30,086 nt of DNA, from contig CAJTJZ010000032.1 in NCBI GenBank assembly GCA_910576895.1, positions 8,387 through 38,472 of the forward strand. The letters are read 5' to 3'. The notes below the pieces were generated by a model that saw only the letters and a program-made list of their open reading frames with translations, was not told the origin of the DNA and made no database searches. This DNA is from an uncultured Lachnospiraceae bacterium. Its GTDB lineage: Bacteria; Bacillota; Clostridia; Lachnospirales; Lachnospiraceae. Each line of letters begins with the position of its first letter. Within the stretch, counting starts at the first letter, position 1. A program made the position numbers and the translations under genes. This document shows positions 8,979 through 16,012 of the stretch, piece by piece.

Positions 8979-10151
8979 ATGTTTCAACTATTGTTAATTA
9001 TTATCTATCTTGCTTTTATCAGTCTTGGATTACCAGATTCTCTTTTAGGTGCAGCATGGCCGACAATGTATCGAGAATTTTCCGTACCCGTTTCTTATGC
9101 AGGGGGAATTTCCATGATTATTTGTATTGGAACAATTATTTCCAGCCTACAAAGTGATCGGCTAACAAAGAAAATGGGAACTGGAAAAGTTACAGCAATC
9201 AGTGTTTTCATGACTGCAATAGCATTGTTTGGGTTTTCAATTAGTAATCATTATTTACTATTATGTTTATGGTCTATTCCTTATGGATTAGGAGCTGGAA
9301 GCGTAGATGCTTCCTTAAATAATTATGTTGCACTTCATTACGCAAGCAGACATATGAGCTGGCTTCATTGTATGTGGGGAATTGGAGTTTCCATTGGACC
9401 ATACATTATGAGTTACACGCTTACAGGTGGGCAAAGCTGGAATATGGGATATCGTTTTATTGCTATCCTTCAAATTGTATTAACTCTTATACTGTTTCTC
9501 AGTTTGCCTTTGTGGAAAAAACAACATATAGAAGGAACAGAAAAAGTCACAGAAGAAAATAGCAAAAAACCGCTTTCTTTAGTGCAAATTTTTAAAATTG
9601 CGGGAGCAAAAGAAATTATGATAACCTTTTTTTGTTATTGTGCTCTTGAATCAACAACTGGACTATGGGCAAGCAGCTACCTTGTTTTACATCATGGATT
9701 TCCAACAGAAATAGCTGCTGGATTTGCTAGTTTATTTTTTATTGGAATAACGGCAGGGAGAGCCATTAGTGGATTCTTAACAATGAAATTGAATGATACA
9801 CAAATGATACGATTAGGACAGGGAATAATAGTTTGTGGTATTATCTGTATGCTTTTACCATTCAAAGATATCAGTACCTTGTTAGGTTTGATTTTTATTG
9901 GTTTAGGTTGTGCACCTATCTATCCCTCCATTATTCATTCTACACCAGAACATTTCGGAGCAGATAAATCACAAGCTATGATTGGTATACAAATGGCTTC
10001 CGCTTATGTTGGCAGTTGCTTTATACCGCCAATATTTGGAATTATTACAAATCATATCAGTGTATCTTTGCTTCCAGTATATTTATTGATCATATTGGTT
10101 CTTATGATTATTATGCATGAAAAAATGCTTCTTAAAATAAAAATAAATTAG
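8979..10151 (+). CDS. MFS transporter
   Basis: This 390-residue membrane protein has about twelve hydrophobic segments, beginning MFQLLLIIIYLAFISLGLPD, with LGAAWP before segment 2 and an MFS-like loop SDRLTKKMGTGK between segments 2 and 3. A central hydrophilic loop (about residues 185-210, rich in Lys and Glu) divides the halves. I chose the ATG at 8979 because AGGAG is 9 bases upstream; a TTG at 8946 lies in frame but has poor support. It follows tetR by 53 bases and probably shares its transcript. The group resembles FucP- or YbjJ-type carriers; the substrate is unknown. Confidence 0.88.
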   Translation: MFQLLLIIIYLAFISLGLPDSLLGAAWPTMYREFSVPVSYAGGISMIICIGTIISSLQSDRLTKKMGTGKVTAISVFMTAIALFGFSISNHYLLLCLWSIPYGLGAGSVDASLNNYVALHYASRHMSWLHCMWGIGVSIGPYIMSYTLTGGQSWNMGYRFIAILQIVLTLILFLSLPLWKKQHIEGTEKVTEENSKKPLSLVQIFKIAGAKEIMITFFCYCALESTTGLWASSYLVLHHGFPTEIAAGFASLFFIGITAGRAISGFLTMKLNDTQMIRLGQGIIVCGIICMLLPFKDISTLLGLIFIGLGCAPIYPSIIHSTPEHFGADKSQAMIGIQMASAYVGSCFIPPIFGIITNHISVSLLPVYLLIILVLMIIMHEKMLLKIKIN

Positions 10152-10225
10152 TGGAACAAATGACAGGTATAAAACTATTAAAAAATATCCTATCAAAAGA
10201 CAGATAATACAAGGAGCAATATAAA

Positions 10226-10897
10226 ATGGAACGTATTCTAATTATCGAAGATGAAAAAGATGTCAATCAGCTATTGGCACAAAGTTTGCAAAATAATGGA
10301 TATGAAACCGTATCCGTTTTAAATGGACTTGACGGTGTAAAACAATTACAAAACCAACACTTTGATATGGTTTTACTGGATCTAATGCTTCCTTATAAAA
10401 GTGGGGATGAAGTGTTAAAAGAGATACGAAAGGACTGTGACATTCCAGTTATTGTAATTTCAGCAAAAGATTTAGTAGGTACAAAAATTGATCTATTGAC
10501 ATTAGGGGCAGATGATTATATTACAAAGCCATTTGATTTAGGAGAAGTCACTGCAAGAGTTATTTCCAATCTGCGGCGATATCATATAAAAAATCAGAAA
10601 AAACAACTCTCATACAAAGAATTGACATTAGATACAGAAAGCAAGACACTTATCATTAATGACACTGAACTGGAACTAACAGCAAAAGAGTATGGTATCA
10701 TGGAATTATTATTACAGTCCCCAAATAAAGTCTTTTCAAAAGCATATCTTTATGAAACCATCTGGGGATATGAGTATTTAGGCGATGAAAATGTTATCAA
10801 AACACATATTAGCAACCTTAGAACCAAGATGAAAAACCACAGCGAAACTGAATATATTGAAACCGTATGGGGACTAGGATACCGACTTGCAAAATAA
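10226..10897 (+). CDS. OmpR/PhoB-type response regulator
   Basis: This 223-residue two-component regulator has a receiver domain at 1-115, with acidic pocket E8-D9-E10, phospho-acceptor D52 in VLLDLMLP and K103 in ITKPFD. A winged-helix output domain (about 130-223) ends in ETVWGLGYRL, the usual OmpR-type wing. AAGGAG is 9 bases upstream. The cognate kinase is not adjacent but comes after the two ABC genes at 12784, giving the order regulator, ATPase, permease, kinase. It probably activates the ABC operon through repeats at 10912-10940. Confidence 0.93.
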   Translation: MERILIIEDEKDVNQLLAQSLQNNGYETVSVLNGLDGVKQLQNQHFDMVLLDLMLPYKSGDEVLKEIRKDCDIPVIVISAKDLVGTKIDLLTLGADDYITKPFDLGEVTARVISNLRRYHIKNQKKQLSYKELTLDTESKTLIINDTELELTAKEYGIMELLLQSPNKVFSKAYLYETIWGYEYLGDENVIKTHISNLRTKMKNHSETEYIETVWGLGYRLAK

Positions 10898-10911
10898 AAC
10901 TTAACCTTTTC

Positions 10912-10974
10912 TTTACGATTTTACATGATTTATATGATTTTTTTAACATTTATCAAACCATTCAATGCTATACT
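10912..10974 (+). promoter_or_regulatory. Predicted activated promoter of the ABC-kinase operon
   Basis: Three near-repeats, TTTACGATT, TTTACATGATT and TTATATGATT, follow each other at a period of about 10-11 bases (10912-10940), as expected for tandem binding by an OmpR-type regulator. An extended -10, TGCTATACT, ends at 10974, and the -35 region is poor, which fits a promoter needing an activator. The regulator gene just upstream is the likely ligand. Confidence 0.45.
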
Positions 10975-11034
10975 TTCCATAGATAAAAAATCATTCTTAG
11001 AAAATCTATATAATAAACATAATAGAAAGGAAAC

Positions 11035-11063
11035 GTTACAGTTTAACAAATTCATGCTGTAAC
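11035..11063 (+). promoter_or_regulatory. Leader stem-loop before the ABC ATPase
   Basis: The perfect 7-base arms GTTACAG (11035-11041) and CTGTAAC (11057-11063) enclose 15 bases and end next to the AAGGGA ribosome binding site. The hairpin could affect translation or RNA stability, which is inference. Confidence 0.35.
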
Positions 11064-11076
11064 AAGGGAACAAATT

Positions 11077-12000
11077 ATGGGAAATATAGTTTTGGAAATA
11101 AGAGATCTATCAAAACAGTATAAATCTCAATGGGCATTAAATCATATCAATCTTTCTCTGCAGCAGGGAAAAATTTACGGTTTGATTGGAAAAAATGGTG
11201 CTGGAAAGACAACATTGATGCGAATGATCGCAGGGCTTGGATTTCCAACACAGGGCAGTATTCTACTATTTGACACAGAAAACCGCAGTAAATTAGAAAC
11301 AGCGGGCAAACGTATTGGTTCTCTTATTGAAGCTCCGGGACTTTTGGCAGGTATGTCTGCAAAAGAAAATATGCATCTGCAATGTCTGATGAAAGGCATA
11401 CCAAATTATGAAATTGAAGATGAACTGCTGGAACTTGTTAGTCTAAAGGACATAGGAAAAAAGAAAGTAAAAAATTTTTCCCTTGGAATGAGACAACGCC
11501 TTGGAATCGCCATAACACTGATTGGAAATCCCGATCTACTTATGTTAGATGAACCTATTAATGGTTTAGATCCCGCAGGTGTTATCGAAATTCGAAATTT
11601 AATCAAAAAACTAAGTACATATGAAAATAAAACAATTTTGATTTCCAGCCACAACCTGCCAGAATTATATCAGGTTGCCACAGATTTTATCATTATTCAT
11701 GAAGGTGAAATTCGTGAAGTCCTTTCTCACGAAGAACTGGACGAGCAATGCAAATGCTATCTTTCCTTAGAAGCTGTCAATATAAATCAGTTGACAGCGG
11801 TATTGGAAGAAAAGCTGCATACCCAAAATTTTCAGGTAATAGAAGATAACAGCGTCAAGTTGTTTGATTTTCTGGACGAAAGAGAACAAGTAGGACGGGT
11901 ACTGCATGAAAATGATGTGATTATCACAAAATTCTCGGTGTGCGAAACAAGTTTAGAAAATTATTTTATGAATGTGATTGGAGGAAAGAAAAATGCTTAG
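11077..12000 (+). CDS. ABC transporter ATP-binding protein (peptide-antibiotic immunity type)
   Basis: This 307-residue cytoplasmic ATPase has Walker A GKNGAGKT (38-45), ABC signature LGMRQR near 137, Walker B LLMLDEP near 155 with GLDP following, and SSHN as the switch region. The C-terminal 90 residues form the extension usual in BcrA/SpaF/LanF-type subunits. It starts at an ATG with AAGGGA upstream, and its end overlaps the permease start by 8 bases. Together with the permease it probably exports or removes a membrane-active peptide such as bacitracin or a lantibiotic. This role follows from family and context; the substrate is not known. Confidence 0.9.
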   Translation: MGNIVLEIRDLSKQYKSQWALNHINLSLQQGKIYGLIGKNGAGKTTLMRMIAGLGFPTQGSILLFDTENRSKLETAGKRIGSLIEAPGLLAGMSAKENMHLQCLMKGIPNYEIEDELLELVSLKDIGKKKVKNFSLGMRQRLGIAITLIGNPDLLMLDEPINGLDPAGVIEIRNLIKKLSTYENKTILISSHNLPELYQVATDFIIIHEGEIREVLSHEELDEQCKCYLSLEAVNINQLTAVLEEKLHTQNFQVIEDNSVKLFDFLDEREQVGRVLHENDVIITKFSVCETSLENYFMNVIGGKKNA

Positions 12001-12772
12001 TTTATTACGCTGTGAATATTATCAGGTACGAAAATCATTGCCTTTAAAAATTATAATTGTAATTACAGTGATTACATCTATTATATTTGGAATTAATTTT
12101 ACAGACAAAGATTATATATCAGAAATTAAAACAATAGATAAAATGTATACCCTATACAGTGGAGGTTCTATATGCAGCTCGATGAGTGATGGTGCAATGG
12201 CATTATTATTTGCCAGCTTATTTGCAGGCTGGATGATTGGCGGAAGCTTTGAAAATCGAATCATTCAGGAATCCATTTCCTATGGAAAAAAACGAAGTAC
12301 TATCTATCTGGCTAAAATGTTTGTATACTCTACTGTAGTAATTTCCCTCTGCCTAATTTATTGGTGCATAACAGCACTTCCGACAGGACTCAAAAATGGT
12401 TTAGGTACAGCAGACATTTGTGGAAATTTATCCCGGATTTCCTATATCATTGGAATGGTTGCCGCCGGCAGTATGGCATATCTTAGCTTATTTGCAATTT
12501 GTGGTATCATCGCATTTTTCACACAAAAGACTGGAGCTACTATGGGTATCTGTTTTGTCGGAATTTTATTTGGCGGAAATCTTCTGGCATCTATTCTTTC
12601 TGAAGATATCATAAAGATTATCAATTACACCCCACTTGGATTGTACCGTCATGTATTAAAATTAGATGTGACATGGTTTGATATTTACCAAACAATTGGA
12701 ATTAGTCTAATTTATATCATTCTTCTTTGGACGTTTGGATATTTTAAATTTCAAAAGACAGAATTAAAATAA
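11993..12772 (+). CDS. ABC transporter permease (LanE/LanG-like)
   Basis: This 259-residue membrane protein has six hydrophobic segments (around residues 20-37, 60-80, 108-130, 150-175, 180-200 and 232-250), the layout of ABC-2 permeases in bacitracin and lantibiotic immunity transporters. The ATG at 11993 has GGAGG 7 bases upstream and overlaps the ATPase gene by 8 bases, indicating translational coupling. Only one permease gene is present, so the transporter would be a homodimer of permeases with two ATPase subunits, rather than the LanE-LanG pair of classical immunity systems. Confidence 0.82.
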   Translation: MLSLLRCEYYQVRKSLPLKIIIVITVITSIIFGINFTDKDYISEIKTIDKMYTLYSGGSICSSMSDGAMALLFASLFAGWMIGGSFENRIIQESISYGKKRSTIYLAKMFVYSTVVISLCLIYWCITALPTGLKNGLGTADICGNLSRISYIIGMVAAGSMAYLSLFAICGIIAFFTQKTGATMGICFVGILFGGNLLASILSEDIIKIINYTPLGLYRHVLKLDVTWFDIYQTIGISLIYIILLWTFGYFKFQKTELK

Positions 12773-12783
12773 TGGAGGAAACG

Positions 12784-13716
12784 ATGAAATTTGCAGTTCT
12801 TATCATTAGCGTATTATGGATTATTTTTATTGTTTATTTTGTTGGTTTCAAATTACAGCTACATGACTTAATACGTCAATTAAAATATCGAATCAATGCC
12901 CCAATCAAAAAGCCGCTTGCACTGGAAATGCAGGATAATGACCTAATGACGTTAACTGCTATGTTAAATCAGATATTTCGACAGGACGAAGAGTTTCGCA
13001 GAATCCAGAATATACATGAGTATGAATACAAAGAATTAATTACTAATATTTCCCACGATCTGCGAACTCCACTAACTGTTTTAAAAGGATATCTACAACT
13101 ATTAGAACATTGTGAAATTGACGATACAGGCAAAAAATATCTATCCATTTGTTTTCGTCATACGGACGAATTAGAACGGCGAATCAGACAGTTTTTTGAA
13201 TACTCTTATTGGATGAATCAAGAACAAAAACCACAACTAAAAATATTAAATATAACCAACCTGATTGTTGATACTATGACAGATTTTATACCAATGTTTG
13301 AAGAAAAAGGTCTTACAATGCGTTTAGAGCAAGACATTATTTATAAAGGATTAGCAAATGAAGAACTACTTTGTCGAGTAATGCAGAATCTTCTAAAAAA
13401 CTGTCTGCAATATTCCACTGGTGAAGTGGTAGTTTCTATTACACAAATCACCAATGAACCTATCTATTTTCCACAAAACAAGACACACAAAGACAATATC
13501 TGTATCTGTGTTCAGAATCCGATTGCCGAAGATTCAAAATTGGATTCCAGCAAAATATTTCAACGGTTTTATGTGGAAAAAAAAGAACATAATCAATCCA
13601 CTGGTCTGGGACTATCTATTGTAAAACTTCTTGTGGAAAAAATGCAAGGAGAAGTATTTGCTATATGTGATAAAAACCTATTACGTATCGGATTTTATCT
13701 TAGAACCAATCTTTAA
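12784..13716 (+). CDS. Sensor histidine kinase, single membrane segment
   Basis: This 310-residue kinase has one hydrophobic segment (about residues 3-22), a linker, the H-box ISHDLRTPLTVLKGY with phospho-acceptor H91, N-box NLLKNCLQYS, and an F-box/G2 IFQRFY followed by STGLGLSI. The usual G1 motif DxGxG is not visible; the corresponding strand reads CICVQNPIAED. I chose the ATG at 12784 because GGAGG is 5 bases upstream; another ATG at 12772 overlaps the permease stop. With almost no extracellular part it likely senses through the membrane or through the transporter, as proposed for intramembrane-sensing kinases. It should phosphorylate the regulator at 10226. Confidence 0.88.
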   Translation: MKFAVLIISVLWIIFIVYFVGFKLQLHDLIRQLKYRINAPIKKPLALEMQDNDLMTLTAMLNQIFRQDEEFRRIQNIHEYEYKELITNISHDLRTPLTVLKGYLQLLEHCEIDDTGKKYLSICFRHTDELERRIRQFFEYSYWMNQEQKPQLKILNITNLIVDTMTDFIPMFEEKGLTMRLEQDIIYKGLANEELLCRVMQNLLKNCLQYSTGEVVVSITQITNEPIYFPQNKTHKDNICICVQNPIAEDSKLDSSKIFQRFYVEKKEHNQSTGLGLSIVKLLVEKMQGEVFAICDKNLLRIGFYLRTNL

Positions 13717-13732
13717 TATATCTCGAAGTCGG

Positions 13733-13924
13733 TTATCCATCATAAATTTCTTTTGAATTTTTATATACACTAATTCCTAAAATTCCTCTTAGTTCTCCAT
13801 TAGACAATCTGCATATTTCCCAAAATTGATTTCCCTGTAATACCGTTTTCCAAAAATCTGGGACAATCCTTAAATTTTCTTCCATACTACCTGCTCGCTG
13901 CAATTCAAATATTACCTGTGGCAT
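13733..13924 (-). pseudogene. Possible remnant of an AraC/GyrI-like effector-binding domain
   Basis: The minus strand encodes 63 residues, MPQVIFELQRAGSMEENLRI and onward, ending at SVYKNSKEIYDG. From memory of the family, this resembles the middle of the GyrI-like effector-binding domain that follows the DNA-binding region of some AraC-type regulators, but both the DNA-binding part and the rest of the effector domain are absent. There is no good ribosome binding site. It stops 16 bases from the end of the kinase gene, suggesting that the fragment was cut when the two-component/ABC module arrived. The alternative is chance reading of non-coding DNA. Confidence 0.4.
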
Positions 13925-14112
13925 TTATTGAGTTGCGGCATAAAAAACCTTCTTTGCCTGTCTACATCATATCAATAGGCTTATGATTTGAATTATAAAA
14001 AACTGCAGAATACAAAATAAAGTTAATGAATTCATGCCTAATTACAAAAAATTGACCATATTTCACCTGCTTTCTTACTTTATAAAATTATTTCTTGTAA
14101 GAATTATGTAAA

Positions 14113-14163
14113 AACAGAGCCAATAATCTAGGAAAAAGTTTTCACAAATATATCGGCTCTGTT
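14113..14163 (-). terminator. Likely terminator of the nitroreductase gene
   Basis: On the minus strand AACAGAGCCGATA and TATTGGCTCTGTT form a stem of about 12 pairs with one mismatch, followed by TTTTA. The loop is long (about 25 bases), so efficiency is uncertain. It begins about 40 bases past the stop codon. Confidence 0.55.
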
Positions 14164-14203
14164 CTTATATATAATTCTTATTAACAACAAAAATTTTTAT
14201 GAT

Positions 14204-14722
14204 TTAAAAATTTTCATAATGAACTAGCTTATCCAAAGAAATACGCTGTGTTTTATGACGCTCTGGATCGGCTGGAGCTTCATCAGAATAACCAATAGCC
14301 AAAATATTAATTGGCTCAAGGGTATCCGGAAGTTCAAACTCTTGCTTGATAATATCAGGTTTAAAGTAACAAATCCATACCGTTCCCAATCCTAGCTCAG
14401 TTGCCTCTAGCATCATGTGATCTGTAAGAATTGACGCATCTATATCGACCGTTTGTTTTCCATCAAATGAACGAGTCCATGCTTTGGTATGTTCAGAACA
14501 AATAATGATTGCCAAAGGTGCTCCATAAATATTTGCAGCCTTTCCGATTTTCTTTAATCCCTCTTCTTTCTGAACAACAATAAGATGAACAGGCTGCAAA
14601 TTGGCTGCTGTAGGAGCAACGTGAGCAGCAAGCAGGATTTTATCAAGCTTTTCTCTTTCGACCTTTACATTCTTGTAAGAACGAACAGAATAACGTGATT
14701 TTGCTATTTCTAAAAAATCCAT
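14204..14722 (-). CDS. Nitroreductase-family flavoprotein
   Basis: This 172-residue protein belongs to the FMN-dependent nitroreductase family, which reduces nitro compounds, quinones or similar electron acceptors with NAD(P)H. The N-terminal SRYSVRSY (about 9-16) binds FMN phosphate, HVAPTAANLQPVHLIVV (about 35-51) is the usual second FMN segment, and GLGTVWICYF (about 129-138) is the third. The ATG at 14722 has AGGAG 8 bases upstream; an ATG at 14740 has none. It is divergent from an HxlR-type regulator gene, a common pairing in which the regulator responds to electrophiles such as quinones or aldehydes. The natural substrate is unknown. Confidence 0.9.
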   Translation of the reverse strand: MDFLEIAKSRYSVRSYKNVKVEREKLDKILLAAHVAPTAANLQPVHLIVVQKEEGLKKIGKAANIYGAPLAIIICSEHTKAWTRSFDGKQTVDIDASILTDHMMLEATELGLGTVWICYFKPDIIKQEFELPDTLEPINILAIGYSDEAPADPERHKTQRISLDKLVHYENF

Positions 14723-14775
14723 ATTTTTCACTCCTAACATATTAAATTTCTGTACAGTTGATCTTTATAATCGAT

Positions 14776-14795
14776 TATGCTATCATTGTAGCATA
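14776..14795. promoter_or_regulatory. Dyad in the nitroreductase-HxlR intergenic region
   Basis: Perfect arms TATGCTA (14776-14782) and TAGCATA (14789-14795) are separated by six bases, about 55 bases from the nitroreductase start. It could be a second operator or overlap a promoter. Confidence 0.4.
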
Positions 14796-14811
14796 TATAA
14801 AATCAAATGTG

Positions 14812-14838
14812 AAGTACACACTTTATTGTGCGGTACTT
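14812..14838. promoter_or_regulatory. Candidate HxlR operator
   Basis: An inverted repeat, AAGTACACAC (14812-14821) with GTGCGGTACTT (14828-14838), has outer arms AAGTAC and GTACTT with CAC and GTG inside. It lies 32-58 bases before the HxlR start. HxlR-family operators are known to be GTAC-type dyads, so this fits self-regulation and control of the divergent gene. Confidence 0.55.
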
Positions 14839-14869
14839 ACCAAAAAGTAAGTAGAGGAAAATAAATGCG

Positions 14870-15208
14870 ATGAAATGTATAAGTGAATACTACTGCCCCG
14901 TAGAGGCAACCATAGATTTAATTGGTGGTAAATACAAAGCCGTTCTTCTTTGGCATTTAAGTAATGGAACAAAACGTTTTTCCGAATTTAAAAAACTTAT
15001 GCCAAAAATCACTGAAAAAATGCTTGCATCACAGTTAAGAGCCTTAGAAAATGATGGATTGATAAACCGTAAAGTTTATCCTGTTGTTCCACCAAAAGTG
15101 GAATATAATTTAAGTGAATTTGGTAAAACGGTCATTCCTGTTTTACAAGCAATGTGCGACTTTGGAAATACATATATAGATAAAAAAAGAAAAAGTTTGC
15201 AACAATAG
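14870..15208 (+). CDS. HxlR-family transcriptional regulator
   Basis: This 112-residue winged-helix protein shows the HxlR pattern: CPVEATIDLIGGKYKAVLLWHL (about 9-30), RFSEFKKLMPKITEKMLASQLRALENDGLI (about 36-65) and the wing VYPVVPPKVEYNLSEFG (about 69-85). C9, in the place of the conserved N-terminal cysteine, could sense thiol-reactive molecules as in HypR, YodB and related proteins. GAGG lies 12 bases before the ATG, a little far; an ATG at 14864 leads straight to a stop, so it is not an alternative. It is divergent from the nitroreductase, its likely target. Confidence 0.9.
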   Translation: MKCISEYYCPVEATIDLIGGKYKAVLLWHLSNGTKRFSEFKKLMPKITEKMLASQLRALENDGLINRKVYPVVPPKVEYNLSEFGKTVIPVLQAMCDFGNTYIDKKRKSLQQ

Positions 15209-15223
15209 CATTGTATTTGTTTT

Positions 15224-15257
15224 ATACTGAGCGATCAGTTTTTTTGACCGCCAGTAT
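15224..15257. terminator. Stem-loop between convergent HxlR and methyltransferase genes
   Basis: ATACTGAGCGATCA (15224-15237) pairs with TGACCGCCAGTAT (15245-15257) with two or three mismatches and a T-rich loop. It lies between convergent genes and may end both, though no strong T run follows the stem. Confidence 0.45.
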
Positions 15258-15290
15258 AATAACAAACAAGAATTCAATCTCTTAAATATA

Positions 15291-15962
15291 TTATTTAATA
15301 GCAACAATGACAGAAAACTTTTGGCAGGAGTAAACACATTTAACAATTTTAAATCTGCAATCTTTTAACATATCCACTTCCTGCCAAACAGTACATTCCC
15401 TGTCTAATTTTCTGCGTTCTTTCCATAACTCTATGTCTTTATCCGTTAATCCGCTATTTGCTAACTGACTTTCCCAAAAGGAATCAAACCAATGATCTAT
15501 TTCCATCTGCCCAGCACAAAATTGATCATAATTTACGAATAAACCGCCATAAGGCAAACTGTCATATATTCTTGCAAACAGTTTCCTCTTATCTTTATCC
15601 TCTAAGTGATGAATGGATAAAGCCGAAATAACCGTATCAAAAAGAATATGGGGGAGCTTGTGAATATAATTTTCGATTTGATAGGATATGTTTTCAATAC
15701 CATCAAATCTTTTTCGGGCGACTTTTAGCATTTCATCGGCAATATCTACAAGCACATATTTAGAATTAAGACATTGCCTATACCAGAAATATGTTAATAA
15801 ACCTGTTCCAGCACCTAAGTCAACAATTTGTTTTGGTTTTTCTATATTTGAAGCAATAAATTCCGTTGTATTCTTATAAAATTCATCAAAACAAGGAATA
15901 AACTTTCTTCGATTCTTGTCATATTCTTCTGCAATCAGATTAAATTGTTTTTCTATGTTCAT
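15291..15962 (-). CDS. Class I SAM-dependent methyltransferase
   Basis: This 223-residue protein has the SAM-binding motif I VDLGAGTGLL at about residues 44-53, motif II YVLVDIADEML near 68-78, and the later strand SALSIHHLEDKDK near 107-119 followed by LPYGGLFVNYD. It is a cytoplasmic small-molecule-type methyltransferase, and the substrate is unknown. The ATG at 15962 has GGTGA with suitable spacing. A TTG at 15989, eight bases after AAAGGAG, would add nine residues and remains possible. It follows ilvD by about 50 bases on the same strand, so it could share that transcript. Confidence 0.82.
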   Translation of the reverse strand: MNIEKQFNLIAEEYDKNRRKFIPCFDEFYKNTTEFIASNIEKPKQIVDLGAGTGLLTYFWYRQCLNSKYVLVDIADEMLKVARKRFDGIENISYQIENYIHKLPHILFDTVISALSIHHLEDKDKRKLFARIYDSLPYGGLFVNYDQFCAGQMEIDHWFDSFWESQLANSGLTDKDIELWKERRKLDRECTVWQEVDMLKDCRFKIVKCVYSCQKFSVIVAIK

Positions 15963-16012
15963 TTTTTCACCAGTCAAATAATGGTTCAATAATACCACTC
16001 CTTTCCGATAGA

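Larger units (their letters stand above)
13717..14203. other. Region between the kinase and nitroreductase genes
   Basis: This 487-base stretch holds a short coding remnant (13733-13924), a long AT-rich section without features, and a stem-loop at 14113-14163. I see no complete gene. Confidence 0.55.
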
